From an uncultured Acidobacteriia bacterium (lineage in GTDB: Bacteria; Acidobacteriota; Terriglobia; Bryobacterales; Bryobacteraceae): 58,180 bases of DNA. Shown here one piece after another: positions 46,811 through 54,505 of this stretch. A program made the position numbers and the translations under genes. The stretch spans positions 1 through 58,180 of the forward strand of contig CAIKMJ010000034.1 in the NCBI GenBank assembly GCA_903828455.1, written 5' to 3'. Numbering within the stretch: the first letter of the stretch is position 1; each line of letters starts with the position of its first letter. Below the pieces are notes generated by a model. The model did no database searches. It was not told where the DNA came from and saw only the letters and a list, made by a program, of their open reading frames with translations.

Positions 46811-49456
46811 GTGCGGTTCCGCCCGCGTTTGTGTTCCATATTGCGGTTTGTCTGCCTGCAGGCTGTCTGCGCCGCGCCATTCGTGTGCGCGGCCGAAGGA
46901 GCGTCGAAAGTGGAAGAGGGAGTTTCAAGAGAGCTGGCGAGAGAGCGGGCGCGCCTCGTGACCAACCTGCGCTACGCCGTGCACCTGAATCTGGAAAAAG
47001 GCGCATCGCGATTGCAGGGCCGCGAAACCGTCACGTTCACGCTCTCTGAAGCACCGGCAGAACTGGCGCTCGATTTCCGCGATCTGGATGCCAAAGGCCT
47101 CGCGACGGCGGGCGAGGCGGGCAATCTGAAGGTCAACGGCGCGGCGACCGGACTGGTTCACAGCAACGGACACATTCTGCTTGCGGGAAGCCATCTGCAC
47201 CGCGGCGAGAACCGAGTGGAACTGGATTTTTCCTCGGGCGTGGCCGAAGCCAACCGCGCGATCACCCGCTACGTGGATACGCAGGATCAGAGCGAGTATC
47301 TGTACTCGCTGTTTGTGCCGATGGACGCGAGCCTGGCGTTTCCCTGCTTCGACCAGCCGGATCTCAAAGCCCGCTTCACCCTGACCGTCACCGCGCCCGC
47401 CGACTGGCAGGTCGTCGCCAACACGGAAATCGTCTGGCGGCTCCACCGCGGGCAGCAGCGGATGTTCAAATTCGCCGAAACGAAGCCAATCAGCACATAT
47501 CTGTTCGCGTTTGCGGCCGGCCCGTTCGTGAAACTGAGCGCCGCGCCGGGGGCGGCGCCTCTTGCCCTTTACGTGCGCAAGTCGCAGGCCGCGCGGGCGC
47601 AGGAGGAATGGGCGGGCGTCGCGGAAACCACGCGCCGCGGCATGGGGAAGATGGTCGCCTTCTTCGCCCAGCCGTTCCCGTTTTCCAAATACGATCAGGT
47701 GCTGCTCCCCGGCTTTCCGTACGGCGGCATGGAACACGCCGGCGCAACGTTCCTGAATGAAGATGCCGTTCTCTTCCGCAACGCGCCCACGGTGAACGAT
47801 TACAGCCGCCGCACCGAACTGGTGCTGCATGAACTGGCGCACCAGTGGTTCGGCGACTTCGTCACCATGCGCTGGTTCGACGATCTCTGGCTCAAGGAAG
47901 GCTTCGCGCAGTACATGGCTTTCCATACGCGGGCCGAACTGGAGGAGCCCGGGCCGGTCTGGAAGCGGTTCTATGAATCGATCAAACCGCTGGCCTACCG
48001 GATCGACGCCACGCGCGGGACCACGCCGATCTATCAGGAGATCGCGAACCTGAAAGATGCAAAATCGGCCTACGGAGCAATCGTTTATCAGAAGGCGCCG
48101 AGCCTGCTGCGGCTGCTCAGCTTCAATATCGGCGAAGATAGTTTTCGCGAAGGCGTACGGCTGTTTCTGAAAGAGCATGCCTGGGCGAACGCGGAGTGGA
48201 GCGATCTGATCGGCGCGTTTTCGCGGGCATCGCGGCGGGATCTCACGCCGTGGGCCGACGCGTGGGTGAAACGGCGCGGCATGCCGGTGGTGGAAGCGAA
48301 GTGGGAGTGCGACGACGCCGGCCGTATCGCGTCGTTCGGCCTGTCGCAGCGCGACGCACTCGATGAAGGCCGCGTCTGGCCGGTGCGGACGCAAATCCTG
48401 CTGGGGTACCGCGACGGCCGCACCGAACCGATGACGGCTTCTTTCGACAGCGCACGCGCATCTCTCGCCGAAGCCATCGGGAAAAGCTGTCCCGCGTGGG
48501 TGTTCGGCAACAACGAAGATCACTCGTACGGTCTTTTTCTGCTCGATGAGACAAGCCGGCAGGCCATTGTGGAACAACTGCCCCGCATCGCCGACTCCTT
48601 CCGCCGCACGCTGCTGTGGGGCGCGCTGTGGGACAGCCTGCGGGAGTCACGCATGGCGCCGCTCGATTACATCAGGCTCGGGCTGAAGTTGCTGCCGGCG
48701 GAAAACGATGCGGAGCTTGGGATTTCCATCCTCGGCCACGTGCGGGCGGCGTGGTCCGATTACCTGTCCGCGGAGCAGCGCGCCGCGATGGCGGAAGAGC
48801 TGGAAGATTTTCTGATCGAGCGGATGCAGCAATCGGAGTCGCTCGACGCGCGCACCGCAAGTTACCGCGGCCTGGTCGGTTCCGGCGCCACCGGGCGCGC
48901 GCGCAGCGTACTGAAAGACCTGCTGGCGGCGCGCATGGAAATTCCTGGCGTCCCGCTGCGGCAGCGCGACCGCTGGAACATCGTCGCGTCGCTGCAGGCG
49001 CAGGGCGACAGCGACGCAGCAGATCTGCTAGAAGCCGAAGCGAGGCGCGACAACAGCGCGGACGGGCGGAAGTACGCGTGGGTGGCGGGTGCGGGAGTGG
49101 CACGTGCGGAGAACAAGCAGAAGTACTTCGAACAGTTCCTCGGCGGGTCCGTTCCGGAAGACTGGGTGACGGCCGGCATGCCGTACTTCAATTACTGGAC
49201 ACAGCCCGACCTGACACTGCCTTTTCTGAAGCCGGCGCTCGAAGCTCTGCCGAAACTCAAGCGCGAGCGCAAGATCTTCTTCGTGCTGAACTGGCTCGAT
49301 GGCTTCCTCGGCGGGCAGAACTCGCCGGCCGCGCTCGGTGCGGCAGATGATTTTCTGCAAAGCGGCGAGATCGATGGCGACCTGCGGCTCAAAGTGCTCG
49401 AAGCGCGCGACGAACTGGCGCGGACCGTGAAGATTCGCGAGCGCTACGCGAAGTAG
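46811..49456 (+). CDS. exported M1-family zinc aminopeptidase
   Basis: This protein of about 881 residues is of the M1 (gluzincin) family and removes N-terminal amino acids from peptides. The zinc site is intact: HELAH (His340, His344) and Glu363 in WLKEGFAQY, exactly HEx2Hx18E. The substrate N-terminus motif usually written GxMEN reads GGMEH here. An ERAP1-like helical C-domain fills the last 350 residues. The GTG at 46811 begins a signal peptide (RFRPRLCSILRFVCLQAVCAA), and an in-frame ATG at 46784 would overlap the divergent gene's start. It probably digests peptides in the periplasm, consistent with the peptide transporter elsewhere in the window. Confidence 0.9.
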   Translation: MRFRPRLCSILRFVCLQAVCAAPFVCAAEGASKVEEGVSRELARERARLVTNLRYAVHLNLEKGASRLQGRETVTFTLSEAPAELALDFRDLDAKGLATAGEAGNLKVNGAATGLVHSNGHILLAGSHLHRGENRVELDFSSGVAEANRAITRYVDTQDQSEYLYSLFVPMDASLAFPCFDQPDLKARFTLTVTAPADWQVVANTEIVWRLHRGQQRMFKFAETKPISTYLFAFAAGPFVKLSAAPGAAPLALYVRKSQAARAQEEWAGVAETTRRGMGKMVAFFAQPFPFSKYDQVLLPGFPYGGMEHAGATFLNEDAVLFRNAPTVNDYSRRTELVLHELAHQWFGDFVTMRWFDDLWLKEGFAQYMAFHTRAELEEPGPVWKRFYESIKPLAYRIDATRGTTPIYQEIANLKDAKSAYGAIVYQKAPSLLRLLSFNIGEDSFREGVRLFLKEHAWANAEWSDLIGAFSRASRRDLTPWADAWVKRRGMPVVEAKWECDDAGRIASFGLSQRDALDEGRVWPVRTQILLGYRDGRTEPMTASFDSARASLAEAIGKSCPAWVFGNNEDHSYGLFLLDETSRQAIVEQLPRIADSFRRTLLWGALWDSLRESRMAPLDYIRLGLKLLPAENDAELGISILGHVRAAWSDYLSAEQRAAMAEELEDFLIERMQQSESLDARTASYRGLVGSGATGRARSVLKDLLAARMEIPGVPLRQRDRWNIVASLQAQGDSDAADLLEAEARRDNSADGRKYAWVAGAGVARAENKQKYFEQFLGGSVPEDWVTAGMPYFNYWTQPDLTLPFLKPALEALPKLKRERKIFFVLNWLDGFLGGQNSPAALGAADDFLQSGEIDGDLRLKVLEARDELARTVKIRERYAK

Positions 49457-49472
49457 GTGCGACCGGCGTGGC

Positions 49473-50705
49473 TCAGGCTGCCGGATGAACGCCGAAAACA
49501 TGCGCCCGATTTTCGCGTCCGAGGGCAGCCACAATGCAGCCGCCCGCGAACACCACGCCGGCCGTGATCGCCATGGTGGCGGAATACGACATGTGTTCGG
49601 CAAACGTCGCCTGAATCAGCGCAATGGAACCGGAGAGCAGCACGCCGCACTGATAGGCAAAGCCGGGCAGGAAGCCGCGCACCCGGTCCGGCGAAAGTTC
49701 GGCCAGATGCGCCGGAATCACGCCCCACGCCCCCTGCACCATGAACTGCATGAGAAACGCCCCGGCCAGCAGCAGCGGAGTCACCGGCGAAAGCGCCCAC
49801 AGAGGAATCACCGCCACGCCGAGCAGCAGTGCCGTAATGATCGCGCGGCGACGCCCTTTGAGATCCGAATAGTAGCCAAACACGATGCCGCCGATCAGAG
49901 CGCCGCAACTGGCAATCATCGAAGCCGCCGAGCGCATGGAAGGATCGAAGTTGCGGAAGCGCTGCAGGAAGGTCGGGTACATGTCCTGCGTGCCGTGCGA
50001 GGTGAGGCTCATGAAAGTCATCAGCACCACCATATAGAGGAAGACTTTCCAGTTGCCGAGGATCGCGCGGCGCAGATCGCGCCAGTCGCGTGTGCGCGTC
50101 TTCTCCCAGACTTCCGATTCCTTCACGTGCATGCGAACGAAAACGGCGAGGATCGCCGGCAGTCCTCCCAGCAGAAACATGGGCCGCCAGCCCCAGCGAT
50201 TGAAGAACGTGAAATAACAGAGCGCGGCCAGAAGATTGCCGGCCGCGTAGCCTTGCTGCAGAAGACCGGAAAACACGCCGCGCAGCCGTGGCGGCACCTT
50301 TTCCATTGTGAGTGACGCGACCACGCCCCACTCGCCGCCCATCCCGATGCCGAACAGCGCCCGCAGAATGAGAAACACCCGGTATGTCGGCGCGAATGCG
50401 GTGGCGACTTCCACGATCGAATAAAAAATGAGATCCAGCATCAGCGGCAGACGGCGGCCGTAACGATCGGCCAGCAGGCCGAAGAGGAATGCGCCGATCG
50501 GGCGAAACGCCAGCGTGAGCGTGATGGAAAAGGCCATCTCCTTATCGGAGCGATGGAATTCGTTGCCGATGGCCGTGAGGCAGTACACCACCAGAAAGTA
50601 GTCGAACGCATCGAGCGTCCAGCCGAGAAAGCCCGCGGCCACGGCGGCGTTCTGATCCGGCGAGATTTTGTCGGCCCCGGCGGGACGTGCGGCGTTCACT
50701 CGCAC
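49473..50705 (-). CDS. MFS carboxylate/sugar-acid transporter (SHS-like)
   Basis: This 410-residue 12-helix carrier is of the major facilitator superfamily, similar to the sialate/lactate:H+ symporter (SHS) group: FLGWTLDAFDYFLVVYCLTAIG in helix 1, the signature loop GLLADRYGRRLPLMLDLIFYS, ALFGIGMGGEWGVVASLTMEKVPPRLRG in helix 4-5, and a second-half counterpart YYSDLKGRRRA. The GTG at 50705 has GGAG eight bases before it; the longer open frame upstream is not protein-like. A short organic acid is the likely substrate by family; which one is not evident. It converges with the aminopeptidase, 16 bases between stops. Confidence 0.87.
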   Translation of the reverse strand: MRVNAARPAGADKISPDQNAAVAAGFLGWTLDAFDYFLVVYCLTAIGNEFHRSDKEMAFSITLTLAFRPIGAFLFGLLADRYGRRLPLMLDLIFYSIVEVATAFAPTYRVFLILRALFGIGMGGEWGVVASLTMEKVPPRLRGVFSGLLQQGYAAGNLLAALCYFTFFNRWGWRPMFLLGGLPAILAVFVRMHVKESEVWEKTRTRDWRDLRRAILGNWKVFLYMVVLMTFMSLTSHGTQDMYPTFLQRFRNFDPSMRSAASMIASCGALIGGIVFGYYSDLKGRRRAIITALLLGVAVIPLWALSPVTPLLLAGAFLMQFMVQGAWGVIPAHLAELSPDRVRGFLPGFAYQCGVLLSGSIALIQATFAEHMSYSATMAITAGVVFAGGCIVAALGRENRAHVFGVHPAA

Positions 50706-51166
50706 GATTGTATCTCCGCAGCCAAACCATCCTTCGCCGGCGCTGCGGCGCGAGCGGAATAGCCAATGGTTGACAGGGCAGCGATACGTTCCGGCGCCGC
50801 GCCGCGATCCGGCGTTCGAAAAGAATTTTCCGAATGCTTCCAGCCGGCGCGCCGAAGCGCGGAAGCGGCCTGTTTTGATAGTGGTCCGCACGCACAAACC
50901 GCCTCCGTCACTGCGCCGCGCCGGCGTAGAGAAATAGTGCTCTTGGTTAGCGATTGCTACTTCTACTTCCGGCGGATTTTACTCGGTACCACAGGACTTT
51001 TACGTACCGAACTTTTCCAACACAATCAGGTTGTGCAGAAGACCAAACAGATCGCGAACACAACCCGGCGAGTTTACGACCGGAAGAACGCGAACGTGGC
51101 GATGCACGGCACGGCGTGCCGGCCGGAAGCACAATCGGCGGCCGGGCGTGTCGAAGGAGGGTCCAA
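50706..51166. other. gene-free region with inverted repeats upstream of the PEP-CTERM gene
   Basis: This 461-bp divergent gap holds no convincing gene; the open frames in it lack coding character. It contains an inverted repeat TCGGTAC (50983-50989) / GTACCGA (51004-51010) and a second one, CACAA TCAGG TTGTG, near 51021-51035. They may be operators for the secreted-protein gene at 51167, whose ribosome site (AAGGAGG) closes the region. No clear promoter hexamers were seen. Confidence 0.5.
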
Positions 51167-51913
51167 ATGAACAAACATTTTCTGTGTGTGACGCTGGCGC
51201 TCGGCCTCTGCTCGGCAGGACAGGCAGCCACCACGCTTTCGTTTCCCAATCTCAATAACGTTCTCTACAACGGCAGCGAACCCATCAGCCCTTACGCGGG
51301 CTCGCTGGGCGGCCAGGCTGTGACTTTGTTCTGCGACGATTTCAACGACGCCATCAGCATCCCGGCCACCTACCAGGTCAACATCACGGCGGACAACGCC
51401 AGCAATCTTTCGCTGACGCGCTTCGTCTCAACCAACTACAATTCGGCGTATCCCACAGGCAGCACGCTGTACGAAGAGATGGCGTGGCTCTTTACGCAGA
51501 TGATGCAACCGGGCCAGACCACGGCCAACCAGATCGCTATTCAGGAAGCTGTCTGGCACATGACCGCTTCAACGCCGGGCGCTGTCTCCACCACGTCGCT
51601 CTCCAACTCGGGATCCAACCTGACTTATCTGCAGTGGATCACGGATGCCGGCAACGATTACAACAAGACCGTCAGCGGCTTCGCCACGCCGAATTATTCC
51701 AACTGGATGATCCTGACCGACGTCGCCAACGCCAGCGTGAAAACGCAGGGCACCGGAAATCAGGAACTGCTGGCGTACTACACTTCGGGCTCGTCGATCA
51801 CGAGTGCGGCTGCGACCCCTGAACCGGGTACGATCGTGACGCTGGCCACCGGCCTCGCTCTGCTGGCTGCCGGTTTGTATCGGCGGGATCGCGCCGGCAA
51901 GCCGCGAATCTAA
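51167..51913 (+). CDS. PEP-CTERM sorted secreted protein
   Basis: This 248-residue protein has an N-terminal signal peptide (MNKHFLCVTLALGLCSAGQA) and a C-terminal PEP-CTERM anchor: TPEPGTIVTLATGLALLAAGLYRRDR, that is PEP, a hydrophobic helix and a basic tail. The anchor is normally cut by an exosortase, which would place the protein at the surface or in the extracellular matrix. The middle is Asn/Ser/Thr-rich and beta-like, with a conserved-looking LFCDDFND stretch. AAGGAGG six bases before the ATG is a strong ribosome site. No exosortase gene lies in the window. A terminator follows. Confidence 0.9.
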   Translation: MNKHFLCVTLALGLCSAGQAATTLSFPNLNNVLYNGSEPISPYAGSLGGQAVTLFCDDFNDAISIPATYQVNITADNASNLSLTRFVSTNYNSAYPTGSTLYEEMAWLFTQMMQPGQTTANQIAIQEAVWHMTASTPGAVSTTSLSNSGSNLTYLQWITDAGNDYNKTVSGFATPNYSNWMILTDVANASVKTQGTGNQELLAYYTSGSSITSAAATPEPGTIVTLATGLALLAAGLYRRDRAGKPRI

Positions 51914-51962
51914 GTCCAGCCGCTTCGGCCAAACCATTTCCCATAGCAGTGAACCTCCACGC

Positions 51963-52003
51963 GGGTGGCACCGGGTAAAACCGGCGCCACCCTTTCGTTT
52001 TTT
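51963..52003 (+). terminator. rho-independent terminator after the PEP-CTERM gene
   Basis: GGGTGGCACCGG pairs with CCGGCGCCACCC (one internal mismatch) over a GTAAAA loop, followed by TTTCGTTTTTT. Confidence 0.88.
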
Positions 52004-52094
52004 GCGCCGCTACTTATTCGCGTTGTTACTCCCCTTTTCCCGCAGGCGCGCACCGCGTTCTCTCGCGCCTTCTGAGTCTGTTAACTCCCGCGCC

Positions 52095-52110
52095 GATGTA
52101 CCGGTACATC
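52095..52110. promoter_or_regulatory. perfect 16-bp palindrome just upstream of a promoter
   Basis: GATGTACCGGTACATC is a perfect palindrome lying 5 bases upstream of a -35 box. The position suits a dimeric regulator. The half-site shares GTACCG with the inverted repeat at 50983-51010 near the PEP-CTERM gene. Confidence 0.55.
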
Positions 52111-52115
52111 AAGGG

Positions 52116-52144
52116 TTGAATCCAGCCTGTATGCCGACTAACAT
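52116..52144 (+). promoter_or_regulatory. promoter of the small membrane protein
   Basis: TTGAAT (52116-52121) and TAACAT (52139-52144) are separated by exactly 17 bases, 46 bases before the ATG at 52191. Confidence 0.55.
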
Positions 52145-52190
52145 CAGTCCATAGTTATCGATCATTCGTTATCAGCAAGGGAGTTATCCG

Positions 52191-52349
52191 ATGAGTGCTA
52201 CAAACCTGGGCGCGGTGGCGCTGTTTCTGATGGTGTTCGGCGCGGTGCTGTTTTCCAACATCGATGTCACGCGGCCGATGATCGCAGCCGCGGCCTTCCT
52301 GCTCGTGTGCACGGTAATCGTAACCCACGCACAGGACGAATTCTTCTAG
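52191..52349 (+). CDS. 52-residue membrane protein with two helices
   Basis: This short gene has GGGAG seven bases before its ATG, a promoter and palindrome upstream, and codon use matching the neighbours. The product has two hydrophobic segments, LGAVALFLMVFGAVLFSNI (about 6-24) and MIAAAAFLLVCTVIVTHA (30-47), joined by DVTRP, and ends DEFF. That is a helical hairpin with both ends on one side of the membrane. I do not recognise a family. Small membrane proteins of this form often modulate a transporter or kinase; that role is only a suggestion. Confidence 0.7.
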   Translation: MSATNLGAVALFLMVFGAVLFSNIDVTRPMIAAAAFLLVCTVIVTHAQDEFF

Positions 52350-52519
52350 AAAGTATCTGTCCGGTCGCCGCCGCCGCGCGCTGCCGTTGCGCCGCTTCCT
52401 GATCCGTTTCCCGATCTGTTCCCGTTCTTTTTCCGATGCGGCCCGTGCCGGGCGTGATAGCATTTTTTCAGCCCCGGCACTGTGATGCGGCGGGCCGACA
52501 GAAAAGGCAGGATTCCCTC

Positions 52520-53050
52520 ATGCGCAAATATAAATTTCTACCCGCGATCGCCGCAATCACGGCGACGCTTCTCTCCGCCCAGCAGCCCGCGCCCGCACCG
52601 GCAGCAGGCGGCGGACGTGGCCCCGCGGCTCAGCCCGCGAAAGATTACATGTCGGCGGCCGACGTCGCCGCTCTGATCGCCGAAGCCAGGGCCGAACACA
52701 AGGATGGTCAGTCTCTCCAGAACAAGCGGCTTGTCTCGGTTCCGCCGCTGAACGCCAGCCTCGAATACCGCACCGGCATCACGGGCGCATCGGTTCACGA
52801 AACCGACGCGGAACTCATGTACGTCGTGGAAGGCTCCGGCACCATCGTGACGGGCGGCAAGCTCACGGAAGAGAAGCGGCAGAATCCCACCAACCTGAGC
52901 GGCACCGCGGTGGAAGGCGGCACTTCGCGCCACGTCGGCAAGGGCGACTTCATCATGATTTCCGAAGGCACGCCCCACTGGTGGAGTTCGGTAGACGGCA
53001 CCGTGGTGCTGATGACGCTCCACATCCCCCACACCACCGAAAAGAAGTAA
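52520..53050 (+). CDS. secreted single-domain cupin
   Basis: This 176-residue protein has a signal peptide (LPAIAAITATLLSAQQ) followed by an Ala/Pro/Gly-rich linker and a cupin domain (about residues 65-170). The cupin motifs are VHETDAELMYVVEGSGTIVTGG, which aligns with motif 1 although the first His pair is reduced to His-x4-Glu, and KGDFIMISEGTPHWW with a metal-type His in motif 2. Metal binding is plausible with a non-standard ligand set. AGGA lies nine bases before the ATG. The DUF6152 gene follows after 12 bases, then a WDGDT gene, so three secreted proteins probably share one transcript. Confidence 0.85.
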   Translation: MRKYKFLPAIAAITATLLSAQQPAPAPAAGGGRGPAAQPAKDYMSAADVAALIAEARAEHKDGQSLQNKRLVSVPPLNASLEYRTGITGASVHETDAELMYVVEGSGTIVTGGKLTEEKRQNPTNLSGTAVEGGTSRHVGKGDFIMISEGTPHWWSSVDGTVVLMTLHIPHTTEKK

Positions 53051-53062
53051 AGGAACGCCCCG

Positions 53063-53470
53063 ATGAAGGCTGTCCGGATACTGCTCGCGACCGGCGCGGC
53101 GCTGCTGACAGCGTCGGCGCCGGCGCTTGCGCATCACGCCTTCACTGCGGAGTACGACCAGACCAAACCCGTGTCGGTAACCGGCACGGTCAGCAAAGTG
53201 GAGTGGAAGAATCCACACATCTGGTGGTATGTCGACGTGAAGGATGAGACCGGGAAAGTCATCACCTGGGGCTTTTCCGGCGGCCCCCCCGGTATGCTGA
53301 TGCGCCGCGGCATCACGAAGGACGTTCTGAAACCCGGCGACGTGATTACCGTCTCCGGCTTCCGCGCCAAGGACGGCTCGTACAACGCCTCGGGCGGCTC
53401 GGTCGTTTTTGCCAAAGACGGCAGGAAAGTGTTCACCGCCGGAGCCGAAGATACCGTTCCGAAGAATTAG
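53063..53470 (+). CDS. secreted DUF6152 protein
   Basis: This 135-residue protein has a signal peptide (ILLATGAALLTASAPALAHH) and a single DUF6152 domain: AHHAFTAEYDQTKPVSVTGTV, KNPHIWWYVDVKDETGKV and LKPGDVITVSGFRAKDGS. The OB-fold-like beta pattern and the invariant N-terminal His pair right after the signal cleavage site suggest that the mature protein begins AHH or HH, which could bind copper or another metal. That is an inference. It matches the N-terminal half of the fusion protein at 27334-28452. Confidence 0.87.
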   Translation: MKAVRILLATGAALLTASAPALAHHAFTAEYDQTKPVSVTGTVSKVEWKNPHIWWYVDVKDETGKVITWGFSGGPPGMLMRRGITKDVLKPGDVITVSGFRAKDGSYNASGGSVVFAKDGRKVFTAGAEDTVPKN

Positions 53471-53492
53471 TTCGGCACATCGACTGCGGAAA

Positions 53493-54323
53493 ATGACGAT
53501 GCATCGTTTGAGTCCTCTTGCCGCCCTGCTCGCCCTCTGCATTTTGCAGCCGGCTCAGGCGCAGGACCGCGCTTCCCTCCCCCAACCCGGCGGCGGGCAA
53601 GCGGCCATCCCGCGCCTCAGTGACGGCAAGCCGGACTTCACCGGCGTCTGGGCCGGGCCCGGCTTCGGCCACAAGCCGGATGGCCCCGGCGATACCGACA
53701 CCCCTCTGGTAGTTCGTTTCGACCGCAAGAAGATGTCGCCCTTCAAGCCCGGCGGCGAGGCGCTGATGATCCGTCCGCTGACCGGCGACGTCATGCAGGA
53801 CGACCCCGGCGCGCTTTGCTTCCCCAACGGCCTCACTCGCCAGCTTCTTGCACCATATTCACAGCAGATTGTGCAGATGCCCGGCCGCCTGGTCATCCTC
53901 TACGAATACATGCACTTCTTCCGCGCCATCCCGACCGACGGCTCGCCGCACGACGCGGACGCCGACACCACCTGGATGGGCGATTCGGTCGCCAAATGGG
54001 ACGGCGACACGCTCGTCATCGACACAACGAACCTGAAGGAATGGGTCTTCGATTCCACCCATGACGAAGAAGGCGAGGGCTCCCGCTGGCACAGCGACCA
54101 GCTTCACGTCATCGAGCGCCTGCATTACCTCAACCCGAATCTGGTCGCATACGACATCACCATCGACGATCCCGCCATCTTCACCGCCCCCTGGACCCAG
54201 AATTTCCAGATGATGCGCCACCCCAGCTGGAAGTTGTTCGAGTCCATCTGCGAGGAGAACAACCGCTGCGAAGCAGGCAAATGTACGGTTTCGGACATTC
54301 AAAAGAACAACAACAGCAAGTAA
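53493..54323 (+). CDS. secreted 'WDGDT' acidobacterial protein (copy B)
   Basis: This 276-residue protein has a signal peptide (LAALLALCILQPAQAQ) and the family motifs DGKPDFTGVWAGPG, LCFPNGLTRQLLAPY, VAKWDGDTLVIDTTN, DQLHVIERLHYLNPN and ITIDDPAIFTAPWT. It ends with a Cys-rich stretch (ESICEENNRCEAGKC) that copy A at 18030 shares in part (ETYCNENEKD). It is the third gene of the cupin/DUF6152 cluster, 22 bases after the DUF6152 stop. Two ATGs (53493 and 53499) could start it. Function unknown; enzymatic roles have not been shown to my knowledge. Confidence 0.82.
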   Translation: MTMHRLSPLAALLALCILQPAQAQDRASLPQPGGGQAAIPRLSDGKPDFTGVWAGPGFGHKPDGPGDTDTPLVVRFDRKKMSPFKPGGEALMIRPLTGDVMQDDPGALCFPNGLTRQLLAPYSQQIVQMPGRLVILYEYMHFFRAIPTDGSPHDADADTTWMGDSVAKWDGDTLVIDTTNLKEWVFDSTHDEEGEGSRWHSDQLHVIERLHYLNPNLVAYDITIDDPAIFTAPWTQNFQMMRHPSWKLFESICEENNRCEAGKCTVSDIQKNNNSK

Positions 54324-54416
54324 TATTCCGATCCCGAACGGCATATGGCGGCGAAAGCCACTGCAGGCCTTGAATTTGCGCCCGACCCACATCCCCCCAT
54401 GTTTTAATCGGAGTAT

Positions 54417-54476
54417 GCAGAATTGAAGTGACGTAATGTGTCACGGGAATTCTGCGCCGCCACGCGGAGTTGGCGG
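54417..54476 (+). promoter_or_regulatory. structured leader before the large Ig-like gene
   Basis: GCAGAATT (54417-54424) pairs with AATTCTGC (54448-54455). Inside it, GTGAC (54428-54432) pairs with GTCAC (54440-54444) across a 7-base loop, with a 3x3 internal loop (GAA/GGG). A second hairpin, CCGCCA (54457-54462) with TGGCGG (54471-54476), follows. A run of eight G residues (54491-54498) then lies where the ribosome site should be. I could not match this to a known riboswitch class. Confidence 0.5.
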
Positions 54477-54505
54477 TCGAGTCATTTCCCGGGGGGGGAC
54501 TAGTC

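Noticed and set aside
54417-54476. Cyclic-di-GMP riboswitch
   Set aside because: The hairpins are clear, but the conserved GEMM core sequences and tetraloop receptor pattern are not present.
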